Assembly: GCA_018267515.1 (NCBI GenBank)
Contig: JAFDYJ010000009.1
Span: 1-64,000, forward strand
Source of the DNA: Bacteroidota bacterium
Lineage (GTDB): Bacteria > Bacteroidota > Bacteroidia > Chitinophagales > Chitinophagaceae
Direction: 5' to 3'
DNA length: 64,000 nt
In this document: positions 52,715 through 62,380 of the stretch, piece after piece
How positions within the stretch are numbered: position 1 is the first letter of the stretch
How the letters are laid out: each line of letters begins with the position of its first letter
The notes under the pieces: model-generated
What the model was told of the DNA's origin: nothing
The model's input: the letters and a program-made list of their open reading frames with translations, nothing else
The model's database searches: none
Made by a program: the position numbers and the translations under genes

Positions 52715-54091
52715 TTATTGGAATAAATAACGGTATAATTCTTCCACACGACTCATCATGATCACTTCAATTGCGAACTTTTGTTTGGAAAGACCTTTTT
52801 GGTTGTACCTGGAAACGAATATTTTTTCAAATCCAAGTTTCTCTGCTTCTGCAATACGTTGATCAATTTTATTTACGGCACGAATTTCACCACTCAATCC
52901 GATTTCACCGGCAAAACAGATATTTTGCGGAAGCGGTGAATCTTCGTAAGAGGATAACAATGCACAAAGTACGGCAAGGTCAATTGAAGGATCTTCAACT
53001 TTTAAGCCTCCGGCTATATTCAGAAAAACGTCTTTCACGCCAAAATGAAATCCTCCTCTTTTCTCCAAAACAGCCAGTAATAATTGTAAACGCCTGAGGT
53101 CAAATCCGCTGACTGTCCGTTGTGGAGTTCCATAAACAGATTGTGTTACCAAAGCCTGAACTTCGATTAACAACGGTCTTAATCCTTCAATTGTTGCTGC
53201 GATGGCAATACCGCTTAGCTGTTCTTCTTTTTGGGTAATCAATATTTCGCTGGGGTTGGCTACTCCCCGCATCCCCGCATCCGTCATTTCATAAATTCCA
53301 AGTTCTGAGGTGCTTCCAAAACGATTTTTTAAAGTCCGGAGAATACGATAAGCATAATGGCGATCTCCTTCAAATTGCAAAACGGTATCCACCATATGTT
53401 CCAGTATTTTCGGTCCGGCAATACTTCCATCTTTGGTGATATGGCCTATCAGGATTACAGGAGTACCGGTTTCTTTGGCAAATCGTTGAAATTCTGCAGC
53501 GCATTCCCGGATCTGTGAAACGCTTCCGGGTGAGGAGTCAATGTATTGGGTTTGCAAAGTCTGAATTGAGTCAATTATTACTAAATGTGGTTTTAGTTTT
53601 TTGATCTCCTGGAAAATTGTTTGAACTGAAGTTTCAGTCAACAAATAAAAATTTTCATTCTGAAGCTTTAATCGATCTGCCCGCATTTTGATCTGCAGTT
53701 CACTTTCCTCACCACTTATGTACAGTACAATATTATTTTTAAGCCATAATCCATTTTGTAAAAAAAGGGTGGATTTACCAATGCCTGGCTCGCCGGCAAC
53801 CAGCACTATACTTCCCGGCACAATTCCACCTCCAAGAACCCGGTTCAATTCCGGATCTGCTGTTGTCAATCTTTTCTCTTCACTGCTTTTTATTTCACTA
53901 AGTGGTATGGTTTTGCTGGTTCTTTTTTCATCGTTGAATTCTTTCCAGTCATTTCCGTTTTTATTTGTTTGCTTTTGAATCAACTCTTCAACGAATGTAT
54001 TCCATTGACCACAGGAAGGGCATTGGCCTAACCATTTTACACTTTCATATCCGCAATTTTGGCAAAAGAACGCCGACTTAACCTTACTCAT
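52715..54091 (-). CDS. radA: DNA repair protein RadA (Sms)
   Basis: 458 residues. N-terminal zinc finger (Cys10, Cys13, Cys24, Cys27), Walker A GEPGIGKST (about 96-104), the family motif KNRFGSTSELGIYEM, and a Lon-like C-terminal domain (GGLKVEDPSIDLAVLCALLSS). RadA is a hexameric helicase that extends D-loops in recombination and transformation. Length is normal. Confidence 0.95.
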   Translation of the reverse strand: MSKVKSAFFCQNCGYESVKWLGQCPSCGQWNTFVEELIQKQTNKNGNDWKEFNDEKRTSKTIPLSEIKSSEEKRLTTADPELNRVLGGGIVPGSIVLVAGEPGIGKSTLFLQNGLWLKNNIVLYISGEESELQIKMRADRLKLQNENFYLLTETSVQTIFQEIKKLKPHLVIIDSIQTLQTQYIDSSPGSVSQIRECAAEFQRFAKETGTPVILIGHITKDGSIAGPKILEHMVDTVLQFEGDRHYAYRILRTLKNRFGSTSELGIYEMTDAGMRGVANPSEILITQKEEQLSGIAIAATIEGLRPLLIEVQALVTQSVYGTPQRTVSGFDLRRLQLLLAVLEKRGGFHFGVKDVFLNIAGGLKVEDPSIDLAVLCALLSSYEDSPLPQNICFAGEIGLSGEIRAVNKIDQRIAEAEKLGFEKIFVSRYNQKGLSKQKFAIEVIMMSRVEELYRYLFQ

Positions 54092-54559
54092 ATCATTAAA
54101 GGTAGAACATCATTCAGTTTAGAATGAAAAACTTTGAAACTGAAAATGAAAGTTTTAACCGGAGAAAATAACTGATTTGAAAAATGAAAAATCAAGCTCT
54201 TGTTAACAGGAATTTTGAAAAGTAAAAAGGGTCAATCTTTCGACTGACCCCCTTACTTACTAACCCATTAAATTCTTGCACTAAGTTACAAATATGAGCC
54301 ACATTACAAAATAATTTTTTGCGTCTGTTAATAACTTTTAATTGAATAAATTACTGAGAATTAATCGCTGGTAGGTACTGTAAATATCTGATATATATAT
54401 AGTTATAATATAGATGCCAAAAATACTGTAATGAAAAATAAACTGATATTTATTGTGAAAATCTTTAAATCAATATGACAAAACGGCTGAAAAATATCAA
54501 AAAACATAAATGGTAACAGATTTGTAATCAATATCTGACATTAAAAAATAGTATAACAA
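54092..54559. other. Intergenic region between divergent radA and yugP-like gene, 468 bp
   Basis: Very A/T-rich. It holds an orphan minus-strand terminator-like hairpin (54225-54250) and, just beside it, TACTTACTAACCCAT (54254-54268), the reverse complement of the motif at 23987. No gene was recognised. A small minus-strand RNA ending at about 54225 is possible. Confidence 0.4.
54225..54250 (-). terminator. Orphan terminator-like hairpin
   Basis: On the minus strand GGGTCA (54250-54245) pairs with TGACCC (54235-54230), extended by two pairs past one mismatch, followed by TTTTTACTTTTC. No gene reads into it from the right. Confidence 0.55.
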
Positions 54560-55249
54560 ATGACACCTTCAATTTTAGTTGTTTCATTGATTTTCATTGG
54601 AATAAGTATGCTGGTTTCCATGGTTCTTAAAGGGAAATTTAATGCCTATTCCAAAATACCTCTTTCAAATGGGTTGACAGGCAAGGAGGTAGCAGAAAAG
54701 ATGCTCAGAGAGAACGGGATATTTGATGTCAAAGTCAACTCTGTTGATGGATTTTTGTCAGATCATTATAACCCCGGAAATAAAACTGTGAACCTTAGCC
54801 CGGAAGTTTATAATGGGAATAGCATAGCATCAGCAGCTGTTGCTGCTCATGAATGCGGCCATGCTGTACAACATGCTACTGCTTATAACTGGCTTATGAT
54901 GCGGAGCAGGTTGGTGCCGATGGTACAATTTAGTTCCGGCATTGTACAGTGGGTACTGTTACTGGGTGTAATCATGGTAAACAGATTTCCGCAATTGCTT
55001 TTAGCCGGTATTATTTTATTTGCTCTTACTGCACTATTTACATTGATTACGCTGCCGGTAGAATTTGATGCCAGCCGGAGAGCTTTAGCCTGGTTAAACA
55101 GAACTAATGTAATGACTTCACAGGAATTCCCAAAAGCAAAAGATGCATTAAAGTGGGCAGCGACTACTTATGTGGTTGCAGCTCTTGCTACTGTTGCCAC
55201 TCTCGTTCAATACATCCTGATCTATGCTAACGGACGTAGCCGGAACTGA
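54560..55249 (+). CDS. YugP-type zinc metallopeptidase, membrane protein
   Basis: 229 residues with membrane segments at about 4-22 and three more after 115. The zinc motif HECGHAVQHA (His97 and His101) follows SIASAAVAA, and the third ligand region is PVEFDASRRAL. This matches the neutral zinc metallopeptidase family PF04298 (YugP). Substrates are unknown. It stands alone. Confidence 0.9.
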   Translation: MTPSILVVSLIFIGISMLVSMVLKGKFNAYSKIPLSNGLTGKEVAEKMLRENGIFDVKVNSVDGFLSDHYNPGNKTVNLSPEVYNGNSIASAAVAAHECGHAVQHATAYNWLMMRSRLVPMVQFSSGIVQWVLLLGVIMVNRFPQLLLAGIILFALTALFTLITLPVEFDASRRALAWLNRTNVMTSQEFPKAKDALKWAATTYVVAALATVATLVQYILIYANGRSRN

Positions 55250-55490
55250 TTTCACAGCTACCTTTTTAAAGTGATTCCATTTCATTACGTATTCTTTTAT
55301 ACTTTCTGTTTCTGATTGTATTAGATGTCAGAGGAAACGGTTATTCACTTTTCTCATAACATTTTTTTTAGAAATCGGGATCTCTTATTTAATAGATTTT
55401 AACACAGACCGGTTCCGTTTTAAGGGAAATGGCACAGTCTTCTCATTATCTTAATTGTAATCAATAATTATTCATTTAAAACTTACAGTT

Positions 55491-55922
55491 ATGAAAAAAA
55501 TATTTACACTCTCCACTCTTTCTTTAATGGTTCTGCTCTTTGGGCTCAGTAGTTGTTTAAGAGATGGCACTATCATCAGTGACAGGGAAGATTATTGGCT
55601 ATCCAAAGAACAGGGTGAAGTAGTTTATAGTGATAGTTACTGCAATTATTATGTAGTGGAAACCTATTACGGATATAATATTGTTCGTAGCTATGGCGGT
55701 TATAAGCCTTTTGAAAGTTCAATTTTATATGGAAACTTCAGCAACCCGGGTACAAAGGATCTTTATAATTATACTTCCCGTCTGGTCTTTACCGGGACCA
55801 TTACCGAATATTGGTTGACATATGACGAGGCACTGGATGCACTGGATTATTATTGTCCTATTTATGGAAAAGGAGTTAAGAGGGTATTTAAAGAATCAAC
55901 ATTATTTAAAAAGAATAAATAG
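55491..55922 (+). CDS. Tyr-rich lipoprotein, unknown function
   Basis: 143 residues. Lipoprotein signal (LSSC, Cys22). The mature part is rich in Tyr, Gly and Ser with a beta-like YCNYYVVETYYGYNIVRSYGG stretch and a C-terminal EALDALDYYCPIYGKG. No family was recognised. It has its own terminator and may be an individually transcribed surface lipoprotein. Confidence 0.65.
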   Translation: MKKIFTLSTLSLMVLLFGLSSCLRDGTIISDREDYWLSKEQGEVVYSDSYCNYYVVETYYGYNIVRSYGGYKPFESSILYGNFSNPGTKDLYNYTSRLVFTGTITEYWLTYDEALDALDYYCPIYGKGVKRVFKESTLFKKNK

Positions 55923-55939
55923 TAAAAGAAGTAATGTTT

Positions 55940-55967
55940 GGGGCAGCAGTTTCAGTTGCCCCTTTTT
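55940..55967 (+). terminator. Rho-independent terminator after the Tyr-rich lipoprotein
   Basis: Stem GGGGCAGC/GTTGCCCC (55940-55947 with 55955-55962, one wobble), 7-nt loop, TTTTT tail. Confidence 0.75.
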
Positions 55968-56023
55968 ATTAGCTTATCCTGTGCTTCTGGTTTGAACGAA
56001 GCAATCCAGAAACATTATTGAAT

Positions 56024-57577
56024 TTAAAGCTTTATTTCTTCGTCTTGAGGATCAAAGAATTTATATTCTGTCAGGTGATAATTGCTGTCTTGTTCCAGTT
56101 TAATCTTTTGTTTAAGCTTCTTTCTCCAATGAGCTATTTTAGAAGACCAGGGCCATCCTTTAGTCAGGTAAGCATACAGGATAGGATGTACTACTAACTT
56201 GAGATTACTGTGTTTATGTGTTATGAGATAGCTCAGATCTTTTTCTATTTCGTCTTCCAGTAAAAGTGTGGATGAAATTTTTCCGGTACCATTGCAGCTC
56301 GGGCACACCTCCTGTGTGTTAATATTGACTTCCGGTTTCATCCGTTGCCGGGTAATTTGCATTAAGCCAAACTTGGAAATCGGGAGTACCGCATGTTTAG
56401 CCCGGTCGGGAGACATGTACTCTTCCATTTTTTCCATCAGCTTTCTTTTGTTTTCCGGCAGTCTCATATCTATAAAATCCACTACAATGATTCCACCGAG
56501 GTCTCTTAATCTGAGTTGCCGGGCAATTTCTTCAGCTGCTTCAAGATTTGTTTCCAGTGCATTTTGCTCCTGGTTATTGCCGACACTTTTATATCCACTG
56601 TTTACGTCAATGACATGAAGCGCTTCGGTATGTTCAATAATTAAATAGGCACCACTATTGAGGTTGACAGTTTTTCCAAATGAAGATTTCACCTGTTTAG
56701 TAATTCCGAACGCATCGAAAATGGCAGCGCCATTGGCATAATAGGAAACAATATCAGCTTTGTTGGGTGCAATACGCTGAATATAAGACTTTGTATCACT
56801 GAAAATATTGCGATCGTTTACAACGATTTTATTGAAGTCTTCGTTGAGCAGATCTCTTAAAATGCTGGTGGTCTTGGTTTGCTCACTTAAAATCCGGGAA
56901 GGCACGGAAGCTCCTTTCATATTTTTTTGAAGAAGTTTCCAGGTGGCAACCAGTGCAGATAAATCTTCATGAAGCTCGGCCGTATTTTTTCCTTCTGCAG
57001 CTGTTCGGACAATGACGCCGAAGTTTTTTGGTTTTATGGCTTCAATAATCCGTTGAAGCCGTTTACGTTCTTCAGCAGAATGAATTTTCCGGGATACTGC
57101 AACAATATTATTGAATGGGGTAATGACAACAAAACGGCCGGGTAATGATATTTCACAGCTGAGCCGTGGACCCTTAGCGGCAATTGGCTCTTTCAGAATT
57201 TGAACTAGAATGTTGGGCTTGCCGGACAATACTTCATTAATCTTTCCGGTCTTAACAATTTCAGGCTCAAAAGTAAAATTAGAAAAATCCAGACCTTCTT
57301 CACTCTTATCGTTTACACACAGGGATGTGAATTTCAATAAAGACCGGGCATAGGGACTTAAATCTGTATAATGAAGGAAAGCATCTTTTTCAAATCCCAC
57401 ATCCACAAACGCAGCATTTAGTCCGGGAATCAGCTTTTTTACTTTTCCCAGGTATAAATCTCCTACTGCAAAACGAGCATCGCTTTTCTCGTTGTGCAGT
57501 TCTACCAGTTTGCGATCTTCCAATAATGCAATCTCAACACCCTGGGGAGCGGCATTAATAATAAGTTCTTTGTTCAT
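56024..57577 (-). CDS. rng: Ribonuclease E/G family protein
   Basis: 517 residues, RNase G length (no long C-terminal scaffold). S1-type RNA-binding domain near the N-terminus (RFAVGDLYLGKVKKLIPGLN, DAFLHYTDL), catalytic acidic core HVIDVNSGYKSV and GGIIVVDFIDM, and the zinc-link CPSCNGTGKI. It cleaves single-stranded A/U-rich RNA, in rRNA maturation and mRNA decay. It precedes a tiny COX24-like gene downstream of a TPR gene, all on the minus strand. Confidence 0.93.
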   Translation of the reverse strand: MNKELIINAAPQGVEIALLEDRKLVELHNEKSDARFAVGDLYLGKVKKLIPGLNAAFVDVGFEKDAFLHYTDLSPYARSLLKFTSLCVNDKSEEGLDFSNFTFEPEIVKTGKINEVLSGKPNILVQILKEPIAAKGPRLSCEISLPGRFVVITPFNNIVAVSRKIHSAEERKRLQRIIEAIKPKNFGVIVRTAAEGKNTAELHEDLSALVATWKLLQKNMKGASVPSRILSEQTKTTSILRDLLNEDFNKIVVNDRNIFSDTKSYIQRIAPNKADIVSYYANGAAIFDAFGITKQVKSSFGKTVNLNSGAYLIIEHTEALHVIDVNSGYKSVGNNQEQNALETNLEAAEEIARQLRLRDLGGIIVVDFIDMRLPENKRKLMEKMEEYMSPDRAKHAVLPISKFGLMQITRQRMKPEVNINTQEVCPSCNGTGKISSTLLLEDEIEKDLSYLITHKHSNLKLVVHPILYAYLTKGWPWSSKIAHWRKKLKQKIKLEQDSNYHLTEYKFFDPQDEEIKL

Positions 57578-57721
57578 TCAGTACAGCTAATCATAATTGA
57601 TCTGCCTTTATTTTGTAAATACTGGCTGGCGGGTTTCGTACATATTGCGGGAATTCCATCTGTAGAAATAAGTGCAGCAAATTGAAGATGCAAATTAATA
57701 CGTCATACAACCAGTCAACTG

Positions 57722-57752
57722 AAATCCGTTTGCCGAATAAACAAACGGATTT
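57722..57752. terminator. Hairpin after the small COX24-like gene
   Basis: Perfect 11-bp stem AAATCCGTTTG/CAAACGGATTT with a 9-nt loop. The T run (57750-57754) is on the plus strand, but the hairpin lies just behind the minus-strand small gene and may end its transcript. Confidence 0.5.
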
Positions 57753-57769
57753 TTCATACAGAAAAGGAA

Positions 57770-57865
57770 CTATTTATTCTTTTTCTTATGACGGTTCTTT
57801 CTCAGTCTTTTTTTACGCTTGTGCGTCGCAATTTTATGACGCTTCCTTTTTTTACCACAAGGCAT
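57770..57865 (-). CDS. Small basic protein, AURKAIP1/COX24 domain (bS38/mS38-like)
   Basis: 31 residues from ATG 57865: it begins MPCGKKRKRHKIATHKRKKR and ends in an Arg/Lys/His/Asn run. It is the short conserved Bacteroidota protein carrying the AURKAIP1/COX24 signature (KRKRHK...THKRKKRLRKNRHK), related to the mitochondrial ribosomal protein mS38. A ribosomal role is inferred from that similarity and its extreme basicity. Too short for ordinary gene callers. It lies between the TPR gene and RNase G gene on the minus strand. Confidence 0.85.
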   Translation of the reverse strand: MPCGKKRKRHKIATHKRKKRLRKNRHKKKNK

Positions 57866-57911
57866 ACTCAGTTAATTTTTTAATGTTTTAAATAAATTAT
57901 AAATAAGGTTA

Positions 57912-58760
57912 TTATTTCTTAAGGTCTTCAATTCTTTTTTCAACTTCTGTTTTAATATCCTGCCGGTTGATGAACTTTAAACTTTTCTGATACCATTCCA
58001 ATGCATTTTTCTTATCATTTATTCTTTCGTATGTATCAGCCAATACTATAATGGCCTCAATATTTTCCGGCTGAATCCGGTTCACTGCTTTTAAACGATC
58101 AATGGCTTTGTCATATTGTCCGGAAATAAGTGATCCTCTTGCAATTGTCATTAATGCATAAACATTAGTGCTGTCTTTGTCCAGCACTTTTTTAATTTTT
58201 GCAAGACCTTCCATAGGCGCAGAAGATATGCCCCCAAAAAGGTAGCAGGCTCCTAAACCTACTGAAGCTGAATCATCATCAGGATTAATCTTCAAAGATC
58301 TTTCAAATAAGTCCTTTGCTTGCAAGGCTCTCCATTTTCTCTTTTCGGCATTATCCCCCCTGGACAGATTGTCTAAAAACAAATGGGCAGCAAAGTTGAG
58401 GCTTTTTGGTGAATTTTCCAATCTGGCCGATTCTGCCTCATACCAGGCATAGGGATCAAAAGAAGATGCAGAATCTGCCCATATATGAGCTAATTGCTCG
58501 TAAATTTTTATTTGCTGATCCTTTACATCCCCCCTGGAAATGGAATGTTCCAATGTATTGATACGCAATAATAGCTCAGGAGAAATTCTTTTTTTTGCCT
58601 CAATCAGAATACTATCAGAATTAATGGAGGTAACAAAAGTATTTTCATCAGGTGGTTTTACAACACCCGTCTTCTTTGGAGGAGTAAATCTTGCCCATAA
58701 AAAAATGGCTAGCACTAATCCGACTCCCGTACTAATTGTTATCCAATGAGGTCTCTTCAA
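57912..58760 (-). CDS. Membrane-anchored TPR protein
   Basis: 282 residues. N-terminal transmembrane anchor (about 8-24), then TPR-like helical hairpins, the clearest at about 165-280 (NPDDDSASVGLGACYLFGG, TNVYALMTIARGSLISG, ENIEAIIVLADTYERI, ALEWYQKSLKF). Likely a periplasmic scaffold. It is located between HU and the small basic protein on the same strand. Confidence 0.8.
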   Translation of the reverse strand: MKRPHWITISTGVGLVLAIFLWARFTPPKKTGVVKPPDENTFVTSINSDSILIEAKKRISPELLLRINTLEHSISRGDVKDQQIKIYEQLAHIWADSASSFDPYAWYEAESARLENSPKSLNFAAHLFLDNLSRGDNAEKRKWRALQAKDLFERSLKINPDDDSASVGLGACYLFGGISSAPMEGLAKIKKVLDKDSTNVYALMTIARGSLISGQYDKAIDRLKAVNRIQPENIEAIIVLADTYERINDKKNALEWYQKSLKFINRQDIKTEVEKRIEDLKK

Positions 58761-58847
58761 GAAATAAAATTTCCGGGCGAAGTTACCTTAAACCAACAAT
58801 ATAAATGGTAGTACGAAGAAATGAATTTGCTTTATGAAAAAATCATA

Positions 58848-59165
58848 TCAGGCATCTTCTCCGGGGCCGGAATCGGGCTTGGGTTCTTTTAATTTTTTGA
58901 CTTCTGCTAAAAATTCTTTAGCAGGTTTAAATGCAGGGATATAGTGTTCAGGGATATGAACAGCAATATTTTTTTTAATGTTACGACCAATTTTTGCAGC
59001 TCTCTTTTTTGTGATAAAGCTGCCAAAACCACGGATATAGATATTCTCACCACCGGCAAGAGTATCTTTTACTTCTTTAAACATGGTTTCGAGGGTTACC
59101 AAGACGTCAACCTTGGGTATCCCTGTTTTTTCGGAAATCTGGTTAACCAGGTCGGCTTTTCTCAT
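58848..59165 (-). CDS. HU/IHF family DNA-binding protein
   Basis: 105 residues. MRKADLVNQISEKTGIPK start, the hairpin arm core IYIRGFGSFITKKRAAKIGRN with the family signature GFGSF, and the KPAKEFLAEVK C-terminal helix, followed by a short Pro/Asp/Glu tail. Nucleoid-associated protein that bends DNA. It is divergent from mutY. Confidence 0.92.
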   Translation of the reverse strand: MRKADLVNQISEKTGIPKVDVLVTLETMFKEVKDTLAGGENIYIRGFGSFITKKRAAKIGRNIKKNIAVHIPEHYIPAFKPAKEFLAEVKKLKEPKPDSGPGEDA

Positions 59166-59305
59166 TGTTGCAGAATTTTTTGTTGGTTTATTATGCCAAT
59201 TTAGTATAAAATAATATGATTGTCAAAGGGATAGGCATAATTTTTTTTGAATCCGGAAAAAATAATTGTAAAAAATGCCGGAAATTTAGCTATCGGAAAC
59301 CAAAA

Positions 59306-60391
59306 ATGGAGAATAAAATGACCGGAATCGGGGCCAGGAATAAAAGATTTTCAGAACAATTATTAAAATGGGATAAAAATGAAAACACAAGGCAAATGCC
59401 CTGGAAAGGGGAGAAAGATCCCTATAAAATCTGGCTTAGCGAGATTATTCTTCAGCAAACCCGGGTTAATCAAGGACTTGATTATTATAAGAAATTTATT
59501 AAAGCTTTTCCGGATATTCAAAAATTGGCCCATGCTGCTGACGAAAAAGTATTCAAGATATGGGAAGGCCTGGGTTATTACACAAGGTGTAAAAACCTGT
59601 TGATTACATCCCGCTATATTTTAAATGAGCTTGGTGGAGTATTTCCAAATAAAATTGAAGATATAATAGCTTTAAAGGGTATAGGCCCATACACTGCTGC
59701 TGCCATTGCTTCTTTTGCATTTAACCATCCTGTAGCTGTGGTAGATGGAAATGTTTTCAGGGTGTTGGCCAGGGTCTTTGGAATAAAAAAGCCGATTGAT
59801 TCAGCCGAAGGAAAACATTTTTTTACACAGCTGGCTGATCAGCTCATAGATAAAACACAACCTGGAATTTACAACCAGGCCATAATGGATTTAGGCGCTG
59901 TCATCTGTAAGCCCATTGCCCCTCTTTGTGATGAATGTCCTTTTCAAAAAATCTGTTTCGCATTTCAGCAGAATAAAATTGATCTTCTGCCTGTAAAAGA
60001 AAAGAGAATTGTAATCCGGCAACGTTGGCTTTATTTTTTTATACTTGAGTATAAAAATAAAATTGCTATCCGGCAACGAAAGGAAAAAGATATCTGGCAA
60101 TATCTTTTTGAATTTCCACTGATTGAGACGAAGTCAGGCAAAAGCAGAAATGAGATATTAATATTGGCAGAAAAAAGAGGGGTTTTGAAAAAGAGAGGTT
60201 ATGATCTGATTTCCATTTCTTCGCTTTGCAGACAGAAACTATCACATCAGTTGATTTCCGGGCGGTTTTTTAAAATAAAACTGAAACAAAATCCGGTTTC
60301 ATTGAAGGATTGGACCTGGATCAGCATTAAAGGATTCAACAAGTACGCTTTTCCGGCTTTCATCAATCAATATCTGAAGCAGAAATTTTAA
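59306..60391 (+). CDS. mutY: A/G-specific adenine glycosylase MutY
   Basis: 361 residues from ATG 59306 (the frame is open 30 codons further upstream; a second ATG lies at 59318). Catalytic region PYKIWLSEIILQQTRV, HhH motif LKGIGPYTAAAIASFAF with the catalytic Asp in VVDGNVFRV, the [4Fe-4S] Cys set CKPIAPLCDECPFQKIC (C-x6-C-x2-C-x5-C), and a NUDIX-like C-terminal domain recognising 8-oxoG. It removes A mispaired with 8-oxoG. Confidence 0.93.
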   Translation: MENKMTGIGARNKRFSEQLLKWDKNENTRQMPWKGEKDPYKIWLSEIILQQTRVNQGLDYYKKFIKAFPDIQKLAHAADEKVFKIWEGLGYYTRCKNLLITSRYILNELGGVFPNKIEDIIALKGIGPYTAAAIASFAFNHPVAVVDGNVFRVLARVFGIKKPIDSAEGKHFFTQLADQLIDKTQPGIYNQAIMDLGAVICKPIAPLCDECPFQKICFAFQQNKIDLLPVKEKRIVIRQRWLYFFILEYKNKIAIRQRKEKDIWQYLFEFPLIETKSGKSRNEILILAEKRGVLKKRGYDLISISSLCRQKLSHQLISGRFFKIKLKQNPVSLKDWTWISIKGFNKYAFPAFINQYLKQKF

Positions 60392-60497
60392 TTGCCTGTT
60401 AAACCCACTTTAATAATTTTCTCAATACGCTGAAAAAATTTTAATTTTAAAGAGCATTCTTCGTTGGCAGTACATTTTTAACGAAAAAGGATAATTT

Positions 60498-60935
60498 ATG
60501 AGAGGTGTAAACAGAGTTATGCTCATTGGCAACCTGGGAAAGGATCCGGAAGTTCAAACATTGGATGGGAATATTGCAGTTGCAAAATTTCCATTAGCCA
60601 CAACTGAAACCTTTAAGGACAGATCCGGTAAATTAGTATCACAAACGGAATGGCACACTGTAGTTTTGTGGAGAGGCCTTGCAGAGCTGGCACAGAAGTA
60701 TCTTCATAAAAGCAGCCTGGTTTATATTGAAGGTCGCCTGAGAACCCGCAGTTGGGAAGACAAGGAAGGTAACCGGAAATTTGCAACAGAAGTTGTGGGA
60801 GATAATCTCATAATGCTGGATAAACGAACAGATTCAGGAGCAGCTCCGCCACAGAGCAGTAGTAATATGGAAGGTATAGGTGGTAATGATACCCCGCCTC
60901 CTATTGATGATTCATCAGAAAATCTTCCTTTCTAA
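60498..60935 (+). CDS. ssb: Single-stranded DNA-binding protein
   Basis: 145 residues. OB-fold with RGVNRVMLIGNLGKDPEVQ, FPLATTETFKDRSG, TEWHTVVLWRGLAELAQKYL and YIEGRLRTRSWEDKEGNRKF; a Ser/Gly/Pro linker and the acidic tip SSENLPF, which binds partner proteins. Protects ssDNA in replication and repair. It lies between mutY and gldE. Confidence 0.94.
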   Translation: MRGVNRVMLIGNLGKDPEVQTLDGNIAVAKFPLATTETFKDRSGKLVSQTEWHTVVLWRGLAELAQKYLHKSSLVYIEGRLRTRSWEDKEGNRKFATEVVGDNLIMLDKRTDSGAAPPQSSSNMEGIGGNDTPPPIDDSSENLPF

Positions 60936-60987
60936 TGTTTATATGAATGATAGAATGAGAAAATCTGATTCTTAGCAGGCATATTAT

Positions 60988-60995
60988 TAATTTTG
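60988..60995 (+). promoter_or_regulatory. Candidate -7 box for gldE
   Basis: TAATTTTG fits TAnnTTTG, about 33 bases before the gldE TTG start codon. Confidence 0.35.
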
Positions 60996-61028
60996 CATTT
61001 TTAAATCAATTACACAAAACTCTTTGTA

Positions 61029-62369
61029 TTGGAAAGTCACCCTGTAATTATCTTTTTGCAACAAAAGCTTTCCTATGTTTTTTTGGCAACCAATTCACAG
61101 GTGCCCACCTTGCTCATCATTTTATTATTGATATTATTATTGCTCACCTTTACAATTTCAGGAGCAGAAGTGGCTTTGTTTTCATTGAAGCGAAAAGATG
61201 TTAATATGCTGAAGACGAAACAGCATGATGCTGCCAGGCGGATAGTGCGTTTACTGGAAGAGCCGCAAGAAGTCTATGCTTCACTTTTGATTGGCAGTAT
61301 TTTTATCAATATCTGCATCATTGTTCTTTCCAATTTTCTAATTGACCAATTTGATTTTCTGCCCAGAGAAAATTATTTGACAGGGATTCTTTTCAAGGTG
61401 GCAACAATCGGATTTGTCTTGCTCTTCTTTGGAGAAATTTTTCCCAAGGTTTGGGCCACACAAAATAACCTCAGGTTTGCATACGGGGCATCCGCAGTTG
61501 TGGAATCAGTTCATCTTCTTTTGCGGAGAGTGAGTGTATGGATTGTAAAATTAGCTAACAATATCGGTAAAAGACTGGGAGCTGATAAATCTGAAGTAGT
61601 AAATATTCAGGAACTGGATGAAGCTATTGATATAAAAACAGAGGAAGGTGCCACGCAGGAAGAAAAGAATATTATAAAAGGGATTGTAAAGTTTGCAAAC
61701 ATCACAGTTCGGCAGATTATGCGAAGCCGGCTGGATATTCGGGGAGTGGATTTTAATTGGTCGTTTCACGAATTGATAGCAAAAGTCAGCGAGTATCATT
61801 ATTCCCGGTTGCCCGTATATAAAAACAGCCTTGATGAGGTTGTGGGGATTATTAATACAAAAGATCTGATTTCTCATTTAGATGATGAGAATACTTTTGA
61901 TTGGCATGTCCTGATGCGTCAGCCCTATTTTGTTCCGGAAACAAAATTAATTGAAGACCTGATGAAAGACTTCCAGTCTAAACAAGCTCATTTTGCAGTA
62001 GTGGTAGATGAATTTGGCGGAACCAGCGGTATCGTTACTGTTGAAGATATTATGGAAGAAGTAATCGGCGAAATTCGTGATGAATTTGATGAAGAAGGAA
62101 ATATTCATCAGAAACTGGATAATCATAATTATATTTTTGATGGGAAAACGATGTTAAATGATATGTGCCGGAAAATGGAATTACCCATTGATACTTTTGA
62201 ACAGGTAAGGGGCAACAATGAATCGTTGGGAGGATTGATACTGGAGCTGGCAGGAGAATTTCCGGAAGTAAATTCTGTAATCCCTTGCGGTGATTTTCAG
62301 TTTACAATCCTGGAAACCGATAGTAACCGTATCCGAAACGTAAAAATTACAATTCAATCAAAAGAATAA
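61029..62369 (+). CDS. gldE: Gliding motility-associated protein GldE (CNNM/CorC-like)
   Basis: 446 residues from a TTG codon; no nearby ATG exists. N-terminal CNNM/DUF21 membrane domain (about 25-190), two CBS domains (about 225-345: MRSRLDIRGVDFN, YHYSRLPVYKNSLDEVVGII, AHFAVVVDEFGGTSGIVTVED), and a CorC_HlyC C-terminal domain (about 360-440). GldE is encoded next to GldD in gliding bacteria and supports gliding/T9SS. The pairing with gldD 11 bp downstream supports the call. Confidence 0.88.
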   Translation: MESHPVIIFLQQKLSYVFLATNSQVPTLLIILLLILLLLTFTISGAEVALFSLKRKDVNMLKTKQHDAARRIVRLLEEPQEVYASLLIGSIFINICIIVLSNFLIDQFDFLPRENYLTGILFKVATIGFVLLFFGEIFPKVWATQNNLRFAYGASAVVESVHLLLRRVSVWIVKLANNIGKRLGADKSEVVNIQELDEAIDIKTEEGATQEEKNIIKGIVKFANITVRQIMRSRLDIRGVDFNWSFHELIAKVSEYHYSRLPVYKNSLDEVVGIINTKDLISHLDDENTFDWHVLMRQPYFVPETKLIEDLMKDFQSKQAHFAVVVDEFGGTSGIVTVEDIMEEVIGEIRDEFDEEGNIHQKLDNHNYIFDGKTMLNDMCRKMELPIDTFEQVRGNNESLGGLILELAGEFPEVNSVIPCGDFQFTILETDSNRIRNVKITIQSKE

Positions 62370-62380
62370 ACTGTACTAAT

